From positions 62,001 through 126,000 of the forward strand of contig CAZNWJ010000002.1 of assembly GCA_964576925.1 (NCBI GenBank): 64,000 nucleotides of DNA, in the 5' to 3' direction. Positions 26,209 through 35,113 of this stretch are shown piece after piece. Position 1 is the stretch's first letter, and every line of letters starts with the position of its first letter. The notes beneath the pieces were generated by a model. The model made no database searches. It saw nothing but the letters and a program-made list of their open reading frames with translations, and was not told the origin of the DNA. The stretch comes from JADJGC01 sp964576925. GTDB taxonomy: Bacteria; Zixibacteria; MSB-5A5; CAIYYT01. The translations under genes and the position numbers were made by a program.

Positions 26209-27096
26209 TTACGAACTCCAATCGCCGTCGATGACGGTGTAGCCGACTCGACCGCGCGATTCACAAAAATCCTTCAGGACCAGCAAAAAGGCGTGCCAAC
26301 CCTGGGTACAGGCCTTGTTCGGCTTGTCGGGAGCGAAACCGGTGTGGCGGATGGTCACACGGGTCTTCTCGCCGATGCGGAGCAACTCCCAGGTGACTTG
26401 ACTTTCCGAGACGAGTCCCGGCTCATGCCAGTCATAAACCAGTTTCTTGTTCTCAACGAATTCAAGAATCTTCTGGGGACCCAGTATTGAGCCGTCGGGA
26501 CTCTTCCAACCGGTGGTGTACTTCCCGTCCGGCTGCGGGTCAACTTCGGCATTGGCGGCAAACCAGGTGCGCAACGAACTTTGTTGAGTCAGCGCGCGGT
26601 AGACTACCGGTGGAAGTTCCTCGATAAAGATCTCGCGCCTGATGGTGCCCTTTTCAAGGCGCGAGTAGTCGAGGCGATAGGTCGGGCGATTTTCCTTGAT
26701 CAGCGAGCGCAGATTGTACAGGGCGATAATCCAGGCATCCATCATCAGGGCCTTGTCCGGCATCTTGTCGTGGGTCACGAGAAAATCGCAGTAACGTCCC
26801 TTGTCATCGATGATCCAGGTTACCTCGGAGGAAGCGCCGGCCAGCGGCCAGGTGAATTTGAGGACGCGATTCGGCTCCAGTTCAAGAATCGAGCCCTTGA
26901 TCTCCTTCTCGGGAAAGCTGGTAGCGGGGCAGTTCTCGCCGGTCAGATGGATCGTGCCGCGTAACTTGGGGTTGATTTCGCCCTTATTGCAGAACCAGAT
27001 CGCCAGCTTGAGCGGATTGATGACGGCATCCCAGATCTTCAGCGCATCGCTGTCGATTCTAATCTTGAGTCTGAGTCTATGCCGTGCCGGTGCCAT
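26209..27096 (-). CDS. tandem SRPBCC (AHSA1-like) domain protein
   Basis: The 295 residues form two START/Bet v 1-like domains. The first spans roughly 8-150 (KIRIDSDALKIWDAVINPLKLAIWF and strand VLKFTWP), the second roughly 155-290 (EIFIEELPPVVYRALTQ, TTGWKSPDGSI, KLVYDWHEPG, VTIRHTGFAPD). The second copy is closer to the AHSA1 consensus. This fold binds hydrophobic ligands or acts in Hsp90 and polyketide contexts; no ligand can be named. It is convergent with the polysaccharide operon, ending 8 bases from its last stop, and has its own promoter with the -10 box 6 bases before ATG. Confidence 0.8.
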   Translation of the reverse strand: MAPARHRLRLKIRIDSDALKIWDAVINPLKLAIWFCNKGEINPKLRGTIHLTGENCPATSFPEKEIKGSILELEPNRVLKFTWPLAGASSEVTWIIDDKGRYCDFLVTHDKMPDKALMMDAWIIALYNLRSLIKENRPTYRLDYSRLEKGTIRREIFIEELPPVVYRALTQQSSLRTWFAANAEVDPQPDGKYTTGWKSPDGSILGPQKILEFVENKKLVYDWHEPGLVSESQVTWELLRIGEKTRVTIRHTGFAPDKPNKACTQGWHAFLLVLKDFCESRGRVGYTVIDGDWSS

Positions 27097-27102
27097 GGCG
27101 CA

Positions 27103-27130
27103 AATATAGAATAATCCTCGGCGACGGCAA
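27103..27130 (-). promoter_or_regulatory. promoter of the SRPBCC gene, predicted leaderless
   Basis: TTGCCG (27130-27125), 16-base spacer, TATATT (27108-27103) extended to TATATTTG, then ATG at 27096 six bases after the hexamer. It is nearly identical in layout to the dusB promoter. Confidence 0.7.
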
Positions 27131-27150
27131 GTGTCAAGTGAGCGCCGGCG

Positions 27151-28584
27151 TCAGGTGATCGTATGGAGCTTGAGCATGTTGGTGTCGCCGTGGACGTGCA
27201 CCGGCGCTGAGGCCACGATGACGACGCGATCACCGGTGGAAACGAGATGAAGTTTCTTGAGAATTCGTTCGACGTCGAGAATCATTTGATCGACCGACTT
27301 GAAATGCGGGACAGAGATCGGGGCGACGCCGCGCAACAAGGTCATTCGATTCACGATTTCCGGGTGCGGCGTGAAGGCAACGATCGGCACGCAAGATCTC
27401 TGCTTGGAGACTAAGAGCGCCGAGAGCCCGGTTTGGGTGAAGCAGGCGATGAGGGAGGCATCGATATCACGCGCCATTGCCACGGCCGACTCCGAGATGG
27501 CGGTGGCAAACTCTATGGCCGGACGGCCGATGATGTCGAATTTGGGCTCCAGCCGGCCGCGGATATTGGCTTCGGTAGAACGGATGATCTGGCTCATCAT
27601 GGCGACGCTTTCGACGGGATACTTGCCGGAGGCCGTCTCGGCGGAGAGCATGACAGCATCAGTACCGTCCAGGATGGCGTTGGCGACATCGGAAACCTCG
27701 GCGCGGGTGGGTGTCGGGTGCTGCGTCATCGATTCGAGCATCTGGGTTGCCGTGATGACCGGCTTGAGCATTTCCGAGGCAGTCGCGATGATGTTCTTCT
27801 GGAGTGTCGGCACCTGATCGATCGGGGTTTCGACGCCGAGATCGCCGCGCGCCACCATGACGGCATCGGCGGCCTGCATGATGTCGCCTAATTTCTTGAT
27901 CGCTTGCGGTTTCTCCAGTTTGGCGATGATCGGGATATCGGCTTCTCGCTTGCGCATTTCGTTGCGAAGGACGGCGATGTCATTAGCGGAGCGGACAAAC
28001 GAGAGTGCGACGAAATCAACTCCATTGGCGATGCCGAATTCGAGGTCGCGCAGATCCTTCTCAGTGAGAGACGGCAACGACAAGGACGATGTGGGCAGGT
28101 TGATGCCCTTGCGTTCGCGCAGCATACCACCTTTAACGACGACCGCTTCGATTTCATTGTGTCCGGCACGAACGACTTCCAGGCGCAGGAGCCCGTCATC
28201 GATGTAGATCTGATCGCCCTTGCGAAGGTCGGGGAGCAATTCCGACGGGGAGGCAGAGATTGTAGCGCTATCGCCAACCACGTCGTGAGCAACAATCTTG
28301 AGGCGGTTGCCGTCGGCGATTTCCACCGCGCCGCCGGCAATGCGGCCGACGCGGATCTTGGGGCCGGAGAGGTCCTGGAGAATGCCGATCGGCTTGCCGA
28401 GACGTTTGGAGACGCGGCGAATTCGCTGAATGAGCTGTTTGTGGAATGAGTGCTCGCCATGCGAGAAGTTGAGGCGGGCGACGGCGAGGCCGTTCTTGGC
28501 AAGGGCCTCGATGGTCGCTTCGTCAGAACTGGCCGGTCCCAGTGTGCCGATAATCTTGGTCAGTCCCGGAAATTCCGCAGTCAT
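27151..28584 (-). CDS. pyk: pyruvate kinase
   Basis: Makes pyruvate and ATP from phosphoenolpyruvate and ADP. The 477 residues include TKIIGTLGPASSD at the N-terminus, RLNFSHGEHSFHK, LQDLSGPKIRVG, the catalytic loop IIAKLEKPQAIKKL with its lysine, MVARGDLGVE, TQMLESM and DAVMLSAETASGKYPVE. The C-terminal domain is of standard length, without the extra PEP-utiliser domain. ATG at 28584 is chosen because a promoter-like element ends 7 bases upstream; a GTG at 28599 would fall inside that promoter. It stands apart from the other glycolytic genes at 5.8-10.6 kb. Confidence 0.96.
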   Translation of the reverse strand: MTAEFPGLTKIIGTLGPASSDEATIEALAKNGLAVARLNFSHGEHSFHKQLIQRIRRVSKRLGKPIGILQDLSGPKIRVGRIAGGAVEIADGNRLKIVAHDVVGDSATISASPSELLPDLRKGDQIYIDDGLLRLEVVRAGHNEIEAVVVKGGMLRERKGINLPTSSLSLPSLTEKDLRDLEFGIANGVDFVALSFVRSANDIAVLRNEMRKREADIPIIAKLEKPQAIKKLGDIMQAADAVMVARGDLGVETPIDQVPTLQKNIIATASEMLKPVITATQMLESMTQHPTPTRAEVSDVANAILDGTDAVMLSAETASGKYPVESVAMMSQIIRSTEANIRGRLEPKFDIIGRPAIEFATAISESAVAMARDIDASLIACFTQTGLSALLVSKQRSCVPIVAFTPHPEIVNRMTLLRGVAPISVPHFKSVDQMILDVERILKKLHLVSTGDRVVIVASAPVHVHGDTNMLKLHTIT

Positions 28585-28591
28585 TGCCGCA

Positions 28592-28619
28592 AAGGTCACG
28601 AAATGGGGTCGGCAGTCAA
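28592..28619 (-). promoter_or_regulatory. possible promoter of pyk, predicted leaderless
   Basis: TTGACT (28619-28614), 16-base spacer, GACCTT (28597-28592), then 7 bases to ATG at 28584. The -10 box is poor, but the arrangement matches the other first-gene promoters in the window. Confidence 0.4.
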
Positions 28620-28643
28620 CAACAATATCTGAACGGCTCGGGG

Positions 28644-29852
28644 TTACGGCACTGAATAACCCAAAGATAGCTGCAGTTCCGAGACTCTGACTTCCTCGTC
28701 CGAGAACAGGTGGCCGTTGATCACGGTGGCGGCAAGTCGGATGCGGTCGAGACGCAGTTCGGCGCCAAGATTCAGGAAGACCTGTTCATCCGCCTCGCGT
28801 TCAAAACCGATTAGTGTTCGATAGATGAATCCAGTATTGAAGAACACCGTGCTGGCATGCTTGTCGGACCATACAAGAACATGCGTTCCGGCCCCAAAAT
28901 CGGTAAGGTGGTCGGTATCACTGAGAGCATCTATCAGGCTGCTGCGAAAACCGACGCGACGCACCTCGAAACTAACCGCATCGCGATAAACCACGCCGAT
29001 GGCCAACTCCCACGGGATCTCTGCGTCTGCCGGCTGGTCGCCGACGAGATTAGCATAGACGGCATCAATCCGGTCGCCAGTACGTGCAGTCACGCCGTAC
29101 GCGAACTCCGCGATTTTGTGACGGATTCCTGCGCTAAGAAGATAGGAGTTAAACGTCTCATCGAGTGAAGTGAGATCGAGGATCTCGGTGCTCCTGATCT
29201 GTGAGCTGTACTCGGTTTGACTGCTGAGAAGATCTACCCCTATGCCAACTTCCAATCCATGTAACGGCTTAACCGCTACGGCTACAGATGTCTGCCATTG
29301 CCTCAGTTGTTGAAAAAGCGACACCTCGAAATCTTCGGCTCCATATGGAAACTCATAAGTAGCTTCGGTGAAGATAGCATTGTCGTGCATCTTGTAGGAA
29401 CGCGGATTGGTAAACGCAAACCCCATCGCCACGCGGTCACTCAGGCTAAATGAGACGGCGACGGCCCCGGGTCGCACCGCAGGCTGGCTGTAGTCGCGGG
29501 CGACATGAGGAAAAGCGGGCCCGAGCAAGTGGAATTCCAGACTATTACGTAGTCCAGCAATTTCCAAGGCAACATCGATGCGGCCGTCTGGAAAAATAGC
29601 GGCTGGATTGGCAGCAAGAGACATGGCCCCTTGACTCAGGGCGACGCCGCTCCCACCGCGAGCGGCTGCCGCAGCGCCAACAAAATTGAGGGTATAGTAG
29701 GCTTCGAGGTAACTGGTGACCCATTCGGGCATAGTTCCTACCTTCTGCTGCGCATTGGCGGTGTTGGTGAGGACGAGCGCAATGAACATGAAACGGATGA
29801 TTGCCCAGGCTTTTTTCCGCTCCGCCCTTAGAGTTGAATGCTTGCCTTCCAT
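28644..29852 (-). CDS. outer-membrane protein, PorV/FadL-like
   Basis: The 402 residues carry an N-terminal signal peptide (IIRFMFIALVLTNTANAQQ after a basic stretch). The next region, FVGAAAAARGGSGVALSQG and SLAANPAAIF, is the N-terminal motif of FadL/PorV-type barrels, in which a GARAxxMGG-like turn precedes an NPA. Many amphipathic strands follow and it ends in a strand (LSELQLSLGYSVP in style). ATG at 29852 is preceded by GGAAAGGG; the open frame extends 79 codons upstream, but that part includes the promoter. Function unknown: transport of hydrophobic compounds or a surface scaffold are both possible. Confidence 0.72.
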   Translation of the reverse strand: MEGKHSTLRAERKKAWAIIRFMFIALVLTNTANAQQKVGTMPEWVTSYLEAYYTLNFVGAAAAARGGSGVALSQGAMSLAANPAAIFPDGRIDVALEIAGLRNSLEFHLLGPAFPHVARDYSQPAVRPGAVAVSFSLSDRVAMGFAFTNPRSYKMHDNAIFTEATYEFPYGAEDFEVSLFQQLRQWQTSVAVAVKPLHGLEVGIGVDLLSSQTEYSSQIRSTEILDLTSLDETFNSYLLSAGIRHKIAEFAYGVTARTGDRIDAVYANLVGDQPADAEIPWELAIGVVYRDAVSFEVRRVGFRSSLIDALSDTDHLTDFGAGTHVLVWSDKHASTVFFNTGFIYRTLIGFEREADEQVFLNLGAELRLDRIRLAATVINGHLFSDEEVRVSELQLSLGYSVP

Positions 29853-29889
29853 TGATTTCCCTTTCCTGTCAGCAAAATTGCGTCGTCTG

Positions 29890-29917
29890 AAGATAGCATT
29901 ACGGACTGCTTTGTCAA
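29890..29917 (-). promoter_or_regulatory. promoter of the PorV/FadL-like gene
   Basis: TTGACA (29917-29912), 16-base spacer, TATCTT (29895-29890). The predicted leader is about 30 bases and includes a GGAAAGGG ribosome site. Confidence 0.72.
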
Positions 29918-29979
29918 TATAGGTACGATCCTGGGGCCAAATTGTCAAATTGAGGCATCGAAAGCCAAACTTTGGATGA

Positions 29980-30008
29980 TTGACACCGCCACTCGCCATT
30001 CGTAGATT
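29980..30008 (+). promoter_or_regulatory. promoter of ligA, predicted leaderless
   Basis: TTGACA (29980-29985), 17-base spacer, TAGATT (30003-30008), extended TAGATTTG, then ATG at 30015 six bases after the hexamer. No Shine-Dalgarno can fit. Confidence 0.72.
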
Positions 30009-30014
30009 TGCCGC

Positions 30015-32024
30015 ATGACGAAAGATCAAGCCCGCAAACGAATTGCCGACCTGGTGGAACTGGTCAGCTATCACAACCATCGCTACCATGTCCTCGACGA
30101 CCCGGAAATCACCGATGCCGACTATGACCGCTTGTTTGACGAGCTGGTTGCACTGGAGTCTGAGTTCCCCGATCTTAAGCGCGCGGATTCACCGACGCAG
30201 CGAGTCGGGGCGGCGCCGGCAACGGCATTTCGCTCGGTGAAGCGGGCGATTCCGATGTTGTCGCTCAATAAGGCGATTACACCGGATGAGTTCTTCGATT
30301 TTGAGCGGAGAGTGAACGAGATTCTCGTCGGGGACACCGAGACGGTGGAGTATCTCACTGAGCCTAAGTTGGACGGGCTGGCAGTGGAACTGGTTTATGA
30401 GAAAGGCGTCCTGACGCTGGGGCTGACGCGCGGCGATGGGACGACCGGTGAGGATGTGACGGCAAACTTGCGGACCGTCAAGAACCTGCCTCTGCGCTTC
30501 AAGGCTCCCGAGATCAAATTGTTGGAAGTCCGGGGCGAGATCATCCTGACCAAGAGCGAGTTCGCCAAGCTTAACAAGCAGCGCGAAGAGCGAGGCGAGG
30601 AACTCTATGCCAACCCGCGCAATACAGCGGCCGGGTCGGTGAGGCAATTGGATCCGACGATTACGGCGTCACGGCCGCTGCGATTCTATGCGCACGGCGT
30701 GGGCCGACTGGAAGGCTCCCAACCAGGTACGCAATGGGAATTGCTGCGGCTGCTGACCAAACTTGGATTCGAGGTGACACCGGAGGCGCAGCTCTGTTAT
30801 TTTGCGGAGAAAGTGATCGAACGTTACAACGCGCTGAATGAGAAGCGCTCGGCGTTTGACTTTGATATTGACGGTATGGTGGTCAAGGTCAATTCGTTCC
30901 GACAGCAGCAGAAACTGGGAGAATTGTCGCGTTCGCCTCGCTGGGCGATTGCGATGAAGTTTCCGCCGCAGCAGGAAGAGACGGTGATTGAAGACATTGT
31001 CGTGCAAGTGGGACGAACCGGCACCCTTACACCGGTGGCGCACTTACGGCCAGTGCGGGTCGGCGGCGTAGAGGTGAAGCGGGCGACGCTTCACAATTAC
31101 GACGAAGTGATGCGCAAGGATATCCGGATCGGCGACCACGTGATTATCCAGCGCGCCGGGGACGTGATTCCCGAGGTGGTCAAACCGCTGACAGTGCATC
31201 GCACCGGCAAAGAGAAGAGATTCACGATGCCGAAACGCTGCCCGGAATGCAGGAGCGAGGTCGTGCGCATCGAAGGTGAGGCGGCTTATCGCTGTCCGAA
31301 TTTGTCGTGTCCGGCACAGGTGGCGGAGCGAATCATTCATTTCGCCTCGAAGGGCGGCGTCGATATTGATGGATTGGGCCCGAAACTGATCGAGCAAATG
31401 CTTGCAGCCGGGTTGATTCACGATTTTGCCGACCTGTACCATTTACAGCTCGAGCAGGTGGCTTCGCTGGAGCGGATGGCAGAAAAATCGGCCGCCAATT
31501 TGATCAACTCCATTGAGAAGAGCAAAGGTGCAGACTTACCGCATCTGGTAGCGGCGCTGGGGATCAACAACGTCGGCGAGCACGTCGCCCGGCTGCTGGC
31601 GATGAACTTCGGGAGTCTGGACCGACTGGCGAAAGCGGGAATCGGAGAACTGAACGCCGTCGAGGGAATCGGACCAATCGTGGCCGAGAGTATAGTTGAC
31701 TTCTTTGCAAACGAGCAAAACCAGCATGTCTTGTCGAAGCTCCGCAAGGCGTGGAAGGCTCTGCCATCCTTCGAGATAGCCGCCGGGCCAAAGCCGCTGG
31801 CCGGGAAGACGTTTGTGATTACCGGCGGGCTTGAGAAATACTCGCGCGATCAGGCCAAAAAGGTCTTACTCGATCTTGGCGCGAAAGTCGCATCGAGCGT
31901 TTCGAAAAAAACTGATTACGTTGTGGTCGGCGTTGACCCCGGCTCGAAATACCAGGATGCCCAGAGATTGGGGATCAAGACGCTTACGGAAGCAGAATTC
32001 TTGGAATTGACCGGAGGGCAGTGA
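30015..32024 (+). CDS. ligA: NAD-dependent DNA ligase
   Basis: Seals nicks in DNA during replication and repair. The 669 residues show the full set of domains: Ia (YHNHRYHVLDDPEITDADYD), the adenylation domain with active-site lysine in EPKLDGLAVELVYE, the OB fold, a four-cysteine zinc finger (CPECRSEVV and CPNLSCPAQ), helix-hairpin-helix repeats, and a C-terminal BRCT domain from about 595 (GKTFVITGGLEKYSRDQAKK). It is the first gene of a three-gene set; its stop overlaps the next start (TGATG). Confidence 0.98.
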   Translation: MTKDQARKRIADLVELVSYHNHRYHVLDDPEITDADYDRLFDELVALESEFPDLKRADSPTQRVGAAPATAFRSVKRAIPMLSLNKAITPDEFFDFERRVNEILVGDTETVEYLTEPKLDGLAVELVYEKGVLTLGLTRGDGTTGEDVTANLRTVKNLPLRFKAPEIKLLEVRGEIILTKSEFAKLNKQREERGEELYANPRNTAAGSVRQLDPTITASRPLRFYAHGVGRLEGSQPGTQWELLRLLTKLGFEVTPEAQLCYFAEKVIERYNALNEKRSAFDFDIDGMVVKVNSFRQQQKLGELSRSPRWAIAMKFPPQQEETVIEDIVVQVGRTGTLTPVAHLRPVRVGGVEVKRATLHNYDEVMRKDIRIGDHVIIQRAGDVIPEVVKPLTVHRTGKEKRFTMPKRCPECRSEVVRIEGEAAYRCPNLSCPAQVAERIIHFASKGGVDIDGLGPKLIEQMLAAGLIHDFADLYHLQLEQVASLERMAEKSAANLINSIEKSKGADLPHLVAALGINNVGEHVARLLAMNFGSLDRLAKAGIGELNAVEGIGPIVAESIVDFFANEQNQHVLSKLRKAWKALPSFEIAAGPKPLAGKTFVITGGLEKYSRDQAKKVLLDLGAKVASSVSKKTDYVVVGVDPGSKYQDAQRLGIKTLTEAEFLELTGGQ

Positions 32025-33082
32025 TGGAAAACCAAAGTCGAAGTATCCCGCTCAATCAGATTTCGGTGCCGATCCTGGCGGTCGCAGGGATGACCGCGTT
32101 CTGCTATTTTGCTGCGGGAATCCTGGTGCCGCTGGTGACGGCGATTACGCTGGCCTACGTCTTGTGGCCGATGATCGCACGGCTGAAGAAGTGGAAAGTG
32201 CCGCACATCCTCGCCGTGCTGCTGGTCCTGCTTCTGGCGATCATTGTCTTGGCCCTGATCGGGTTGCTCATCTATGGTCAGGCAGTGGATTTTGCCGAGT
32301 CTGTCCCGGGGTATTGGGAGCAGTTTGAGAAGCTCCGGAGTGAGAAGTTAACCAATCTGCCGCCGATGCTGAACGATTTGATCGATACCAAGGCGGAAGA
32401 AGTCCTTGGCAAGATTGACCTGCAGAGCCTGTCGACGATCCCGAAGTTTATCTTCAAGGGAGTCGGCTCGGTTTTCAGCTTTCTCGGGCAGGCGGTCCTC
32501 GTCTTCCTGTTAACGCTCTTCGTCCTGATCGAACAGCCGGCGTACAGTCGCAGGATGAAGATGTTGTTCGGGCAGGATCAATCGGAGGCCACCGGCTCCA
32601 TCCTGGGGCAGGTATCGGAACGGATCGCCGGTTACATGTGGCAGAGGTTTGTCATCACGGTAGCGTTGGCGATCATCTTCACGGTTGGGCTTCTGATCGG
32701 CGGTGTCAAGTATGCCTATATCTGGGGTCCGTTGGCGGCGATTCTGAATCTCGTCCCCTATGTCGGCGCCTACGTCGGTGCGGTGCCGCCGATGCTGATG
32801 GCACTCGTGCAGTATAATTCGGCGACAGCCGTCATTCTTGTTTTCGCATTTTTCATGGCCGTGCAATTTGTGGAATCGAACATTGTGACGCCGCGCATGT
32901 TGCAGGGCTCGCTGAATATCAGCCTGTTGGCGCAGTTAATCTCAACGCTTTACTGGGGCTGGCTCTGGGGCGCGATCGGAATCATTCTGGCGGTGCCGAT
33001 TACGGCGGCGTTTAAAGTAATATGCGACAACATCGACTCGCTCAAACCGCTCGGGATCATGTTGTCGGGAGACGATCGGTGA
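32024..33082 (+). CDS. AI-2E family transporter (YdiK/PerM type permease)
   Basis: The 352-residue inner-membrane protein has seven or eight predicted membrane helices: two near the N-terminus (ILAVAGMTAFCYFAAGILVP and ILAVLLVLLLAIIVLALIGLLI), a soluble stretch at about 90-150, then further helices including the family region WGPLAAILNLVPYVGAYVGAVPP (key part NLVPYVGAYVG). Family members export small molecules or sodium; the name does not prove AI-2 transport. ATG at 32024 shares a base with the ligA stop and has GGAGG upstream. Confidence 0.88.
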   Translation: MENQSRSIPLNQISVPILAVAGMTAFCYFAAGILVPLVTAITLAYVLWPMIARLKKWKVPHILAVLLVLLLAIIVLALIGLLIYGQAVDFAESVPGYWEQFEKLRSEKLTNLPPMLNDLIDTKAEEVLGKIDLQSLSTIPKFIFKGVGSVFSFLGQAVLVFLLTLFVLIEQPAYSRRMKMLFGQDQSEATGSILGQVSERIAGYMWQRFVITVALAIIFTVGLLIGGVKYAYIWGPLAAILNLVPYVGAYVGAVPPMLMALVQYNSATAVILVFAFFMAVQFVESNIVTPRMLQGSLNISLLAQLISTLYWGWLWGAIGIILAVPITAAFKVICDNIDSLKPLGIMLSGDDR

Positions 33083-33921
33083 TTCGCAATCTTCGGCGAA
33101 TCCTGATGTTGTTAGTTCGGCGCACGTTCATCACCGACAGTATCGCTACGCTGGCCGCTTCGATCTCGTTCTATGCGCTGCTTTCGTTTATCCCCTTCCT
33201 GCTGTTGGCGGCTTCGATCATGGGATTTCTTTTCGCTTCGTCCGAGCAGGCGCTACGCGACATCGTGATGTTTGTCGCCGGGAATTTTCCGGGAGCGGCC
33301 TCGGCGGCCCTGGAGTTGCTTTCTGACACGGTTCACGATAAGACCTTCTACGGCTTGCTCGGTCTTATTGGCGTTCTCTGGGGGAGTATGCGGGTGTTTT
33401 CGGTTTTGGAAGAGGCGATGAATCGCATCTGGCGCACGCGCGGGCGGCGCGGATTTTGGAAGTCGCGCCTGGTGGCGCTCACTTGCGTGCCGATCATGAT
33501 GGTGTTCGTGACGGTCTCGCTGGTTCTGACTTCCCTGCTGCAGGCCCTGAAGAATAATCAGCTTCCGTTGCTCGAAATATCGGTGATCGATGTTCCTATT
33601 GTGGGCAGCATCGTTTCGTACGGAGTTCCGCTTCTCATCTCGGTCCTGCTATTCACGTGGATCTACTACTTGTTGCCAAGCCGCTGGCATCATCTCAAGA
33701 GCGCGTTTATCGGCGCCGTGCTGGCAGGGTTGCTGTGGGAAATCGCGAAGCTCTTGTTCGACAGTTATGTCAGGAATTTCAGCGAGTTTCTGACGATTTA
33801 CGGATCATTCACTTCGCTTGCGCTGCTGTTCCTCTGGGTTTACTACTCGGCGATTGTGGTGTTGCTCGGAGCGGAATTCGGGGCCATGATTCAACTCGTT
33901 AAAGAACGCAAGCACCAATAG
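33079..33921 (+). CDS. YihY/BrkB family inner-membrane protein
   Basis: The 280 residues have six predicted membrane helices. Family features visible are ATLAASISFYALLSFIPFLL near the N-terminus, GLLGVLWGSMRVF-like segment, a conserved basic loop (RGRRGFWKSR), PSRWHHLKSAFIGA and the C-terminal FTSLALLFLWVYYSAIVVLLGAE. The biochemical role of the family is unsettled. The GTG start at 33079 overlaps the previous stop (GTGA); earlier in-frame starts lie inside the AI-2E gene. Confidence 0.88.
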   Translation: MIRNLRRILMLLVRRTFITDSIATLAASISFYALLSFIPFLLLAASIMGFLFASSEQALRDIVMFVAGNFPGAASAALELLSDTVHDKTFYGLLGLIGVLWGSMRVFSVLEEAMNRIWRTRGRRGFWKSRLVALTCVPIMMVFVTVSLVLTSLLQALKNNQLPLLEISVIDVPIVGSIVSYGVPLLISVLLFTWIYYLLPSRWHHLKSAFIGAVLAGLLWEIAKLLFDSYVRNFSEFLTIYGSFTSLALLFLWVYYSAIVVLLGAEFGAMIQLVKERKHQ

Positions 33922-33924
33922 CCC

Positions 33925-33953
33925 AAAGAAAAAGGGCGCGGAGACCGCGCCCT
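33925..33953 (-). terminator. terminator of the propeller-PorV-dehydrogenase operon
   Basis: On the minus strand AGGGCGCGG/CCGCGCCCT forms a 9-bp stem with a 3-base loop, followed by TTTTTCTTT. It lies 23 bases after the stop at 33977. The T tract is on the minus side only. Confidence 0.88.
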
Positions 33954-33976
33954 GAAAATCAGCTGCCGACACTACT

Positions 33977-35095
33977 CTACAGCTTGGCTGCTACGGCATT
34001 GGCGATGTCGAGAGAAGAGGCATTGCCACCCATGTCGTAGGTACGCACCTTGCTCTCTTTGATTACGGCCGCGATTGCGCTTTCGAGACGATCGGCCTGC
34101 CCGGTTTCGCCCAGCCATTCCAGCATCAGCTTGGCCGCCAGGAAGGTCGCCATCGGGTTGACCTTGTACTGGCCCGCGTATTTTGGCGCCGAGCCGTGGG
34201 TCGGCTCGAAAACGGCGTAACTGTCGCCAATATTGCCGGAGGAGGCAAAACCGAGTCCACCGACGAGTTGCGCGCACAGATCGGAAATGATGTCGCCGAA
34301 CATGTTGCTGGTCACGAGGATTGAGTAGTCGAGCGGGTTTTTCAGCAGCCACATGCACATGGCGTCGATATTCGTTTCCCAGCATTCGATTCCCGGATAA
34401 TCCTTGGCGACTTCGCGGCCAACGCGCGTAAAGAGCCCGGAAGTTTCGCGTAGGACGTTTGGTTTTTCGACGATCGTCACCGACTTCTTGCCGGTACGCT
34501 TGGCTTCCTCGAAAGCGTCCTTCACGATGTTGCGCGAGCCCTGCTTGGTGATTAAGCGGCAGGACATGGCAACATCTTCGGACGGCAAATCAGCGAAGCG
34601 TTTCATCTTTTTGTTCAGCGCGGTCATCTGCGCGGAGAGATCCTTGGGCAGCGGGTAGAATTCGACGCCGGTGTAGAGGTCTTCCGTGTTTTCGCGAAAG
34701 ACGGTAATATCGATACCTTCCTTGAAATTCAGCGGGTTGCCCTCGTAGGCCTTACAGGGGCGCTTGTTCGTGCGGAGGTTGAATTCCTGGCGCAGGCGCA
34801 CGATCGGCGAAGAATAAACCAGCTTCTTGCCCTGCATCGCTGGAATCAACTCCGCTTCGGCCTCCTCCTTGGGTTTGGAGGTAATGGCGCCGAAAAGAGC
34901 GCAATCGGTTTCCTTGAGAATCTTGATGGTACGGTCGGGCAGTGGATTGCCTTCTTTGCACCAGAATTCCCAGCCAATGTCGCCGTGAATGTATTCGGCG
35001 TCGACTTTCAATTTGTCAAGGACAATGCGTGTGGCTTCCATCACATCCACGCCGACACCATCACCTGGTAACCACGCGATTCGGTATTTGGCCAT
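33977..35095 (-). CDS. isocitrate/isopropylmalate dehydrogenase family, probably NAD-isocitrate dehydrogenase
   Basis: Beta-decarboxylating dehydrogenase of 372 residues. It starts AKYRIAWLPGDGVGVDVMEA. FRENTEDLYTGVE is the isocitrate-type signature, whereas LeuB enzymes usually have RELTGGIYFG, so isocitrate is the likelier substrate. SSPIVRLRQEFNLRTNKRP, the metal site NMFGDIISDLCAQLVGGLG and the cofactor loop EPTHGSAPKYAG are visible. Homoisocitrate or tartrate-like substrates remain possible. It lies 18 bases after the second PorV-like gene and just before a terminator, so it is the last gene of that operon. Confidence 0.87.
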   Translation of the reverse strand: MAKYRIAWLPGDGVGVDVMEATRIVLDKLKVDAEYIHGDIGWEFWCKEGNPLPDRTIKILKETDCALFGAITSKPKEEAEAELIPAMQGKKLVYSSPIVRLRQEFNLRTNKRPCKAYEGNPLNFKEGIDITVFRENTEDLYTGVEFYPLPKDLSAQMTALNKKMKRFADLPSEDVAMSCRLITKQGSRNIVKDAFEEAKRTGKKSVTIVEKPNVLRETSGLFTRVGREVAKDYPGIECWETNIDAMCMWLLKNPLDYSILVTSNMFGDIISDLCAQLVGGLGFASSGNIGDSYAVFEPTHGSAPKYAGQYKVNPMATFLAAKLMLEWLGETGQADRLESAIAAVIKESKVRTYDMGGNASSLDIANAVAAKL

Positions 35096-35113
35096 AATCT
35101 TTCCTATGATCTA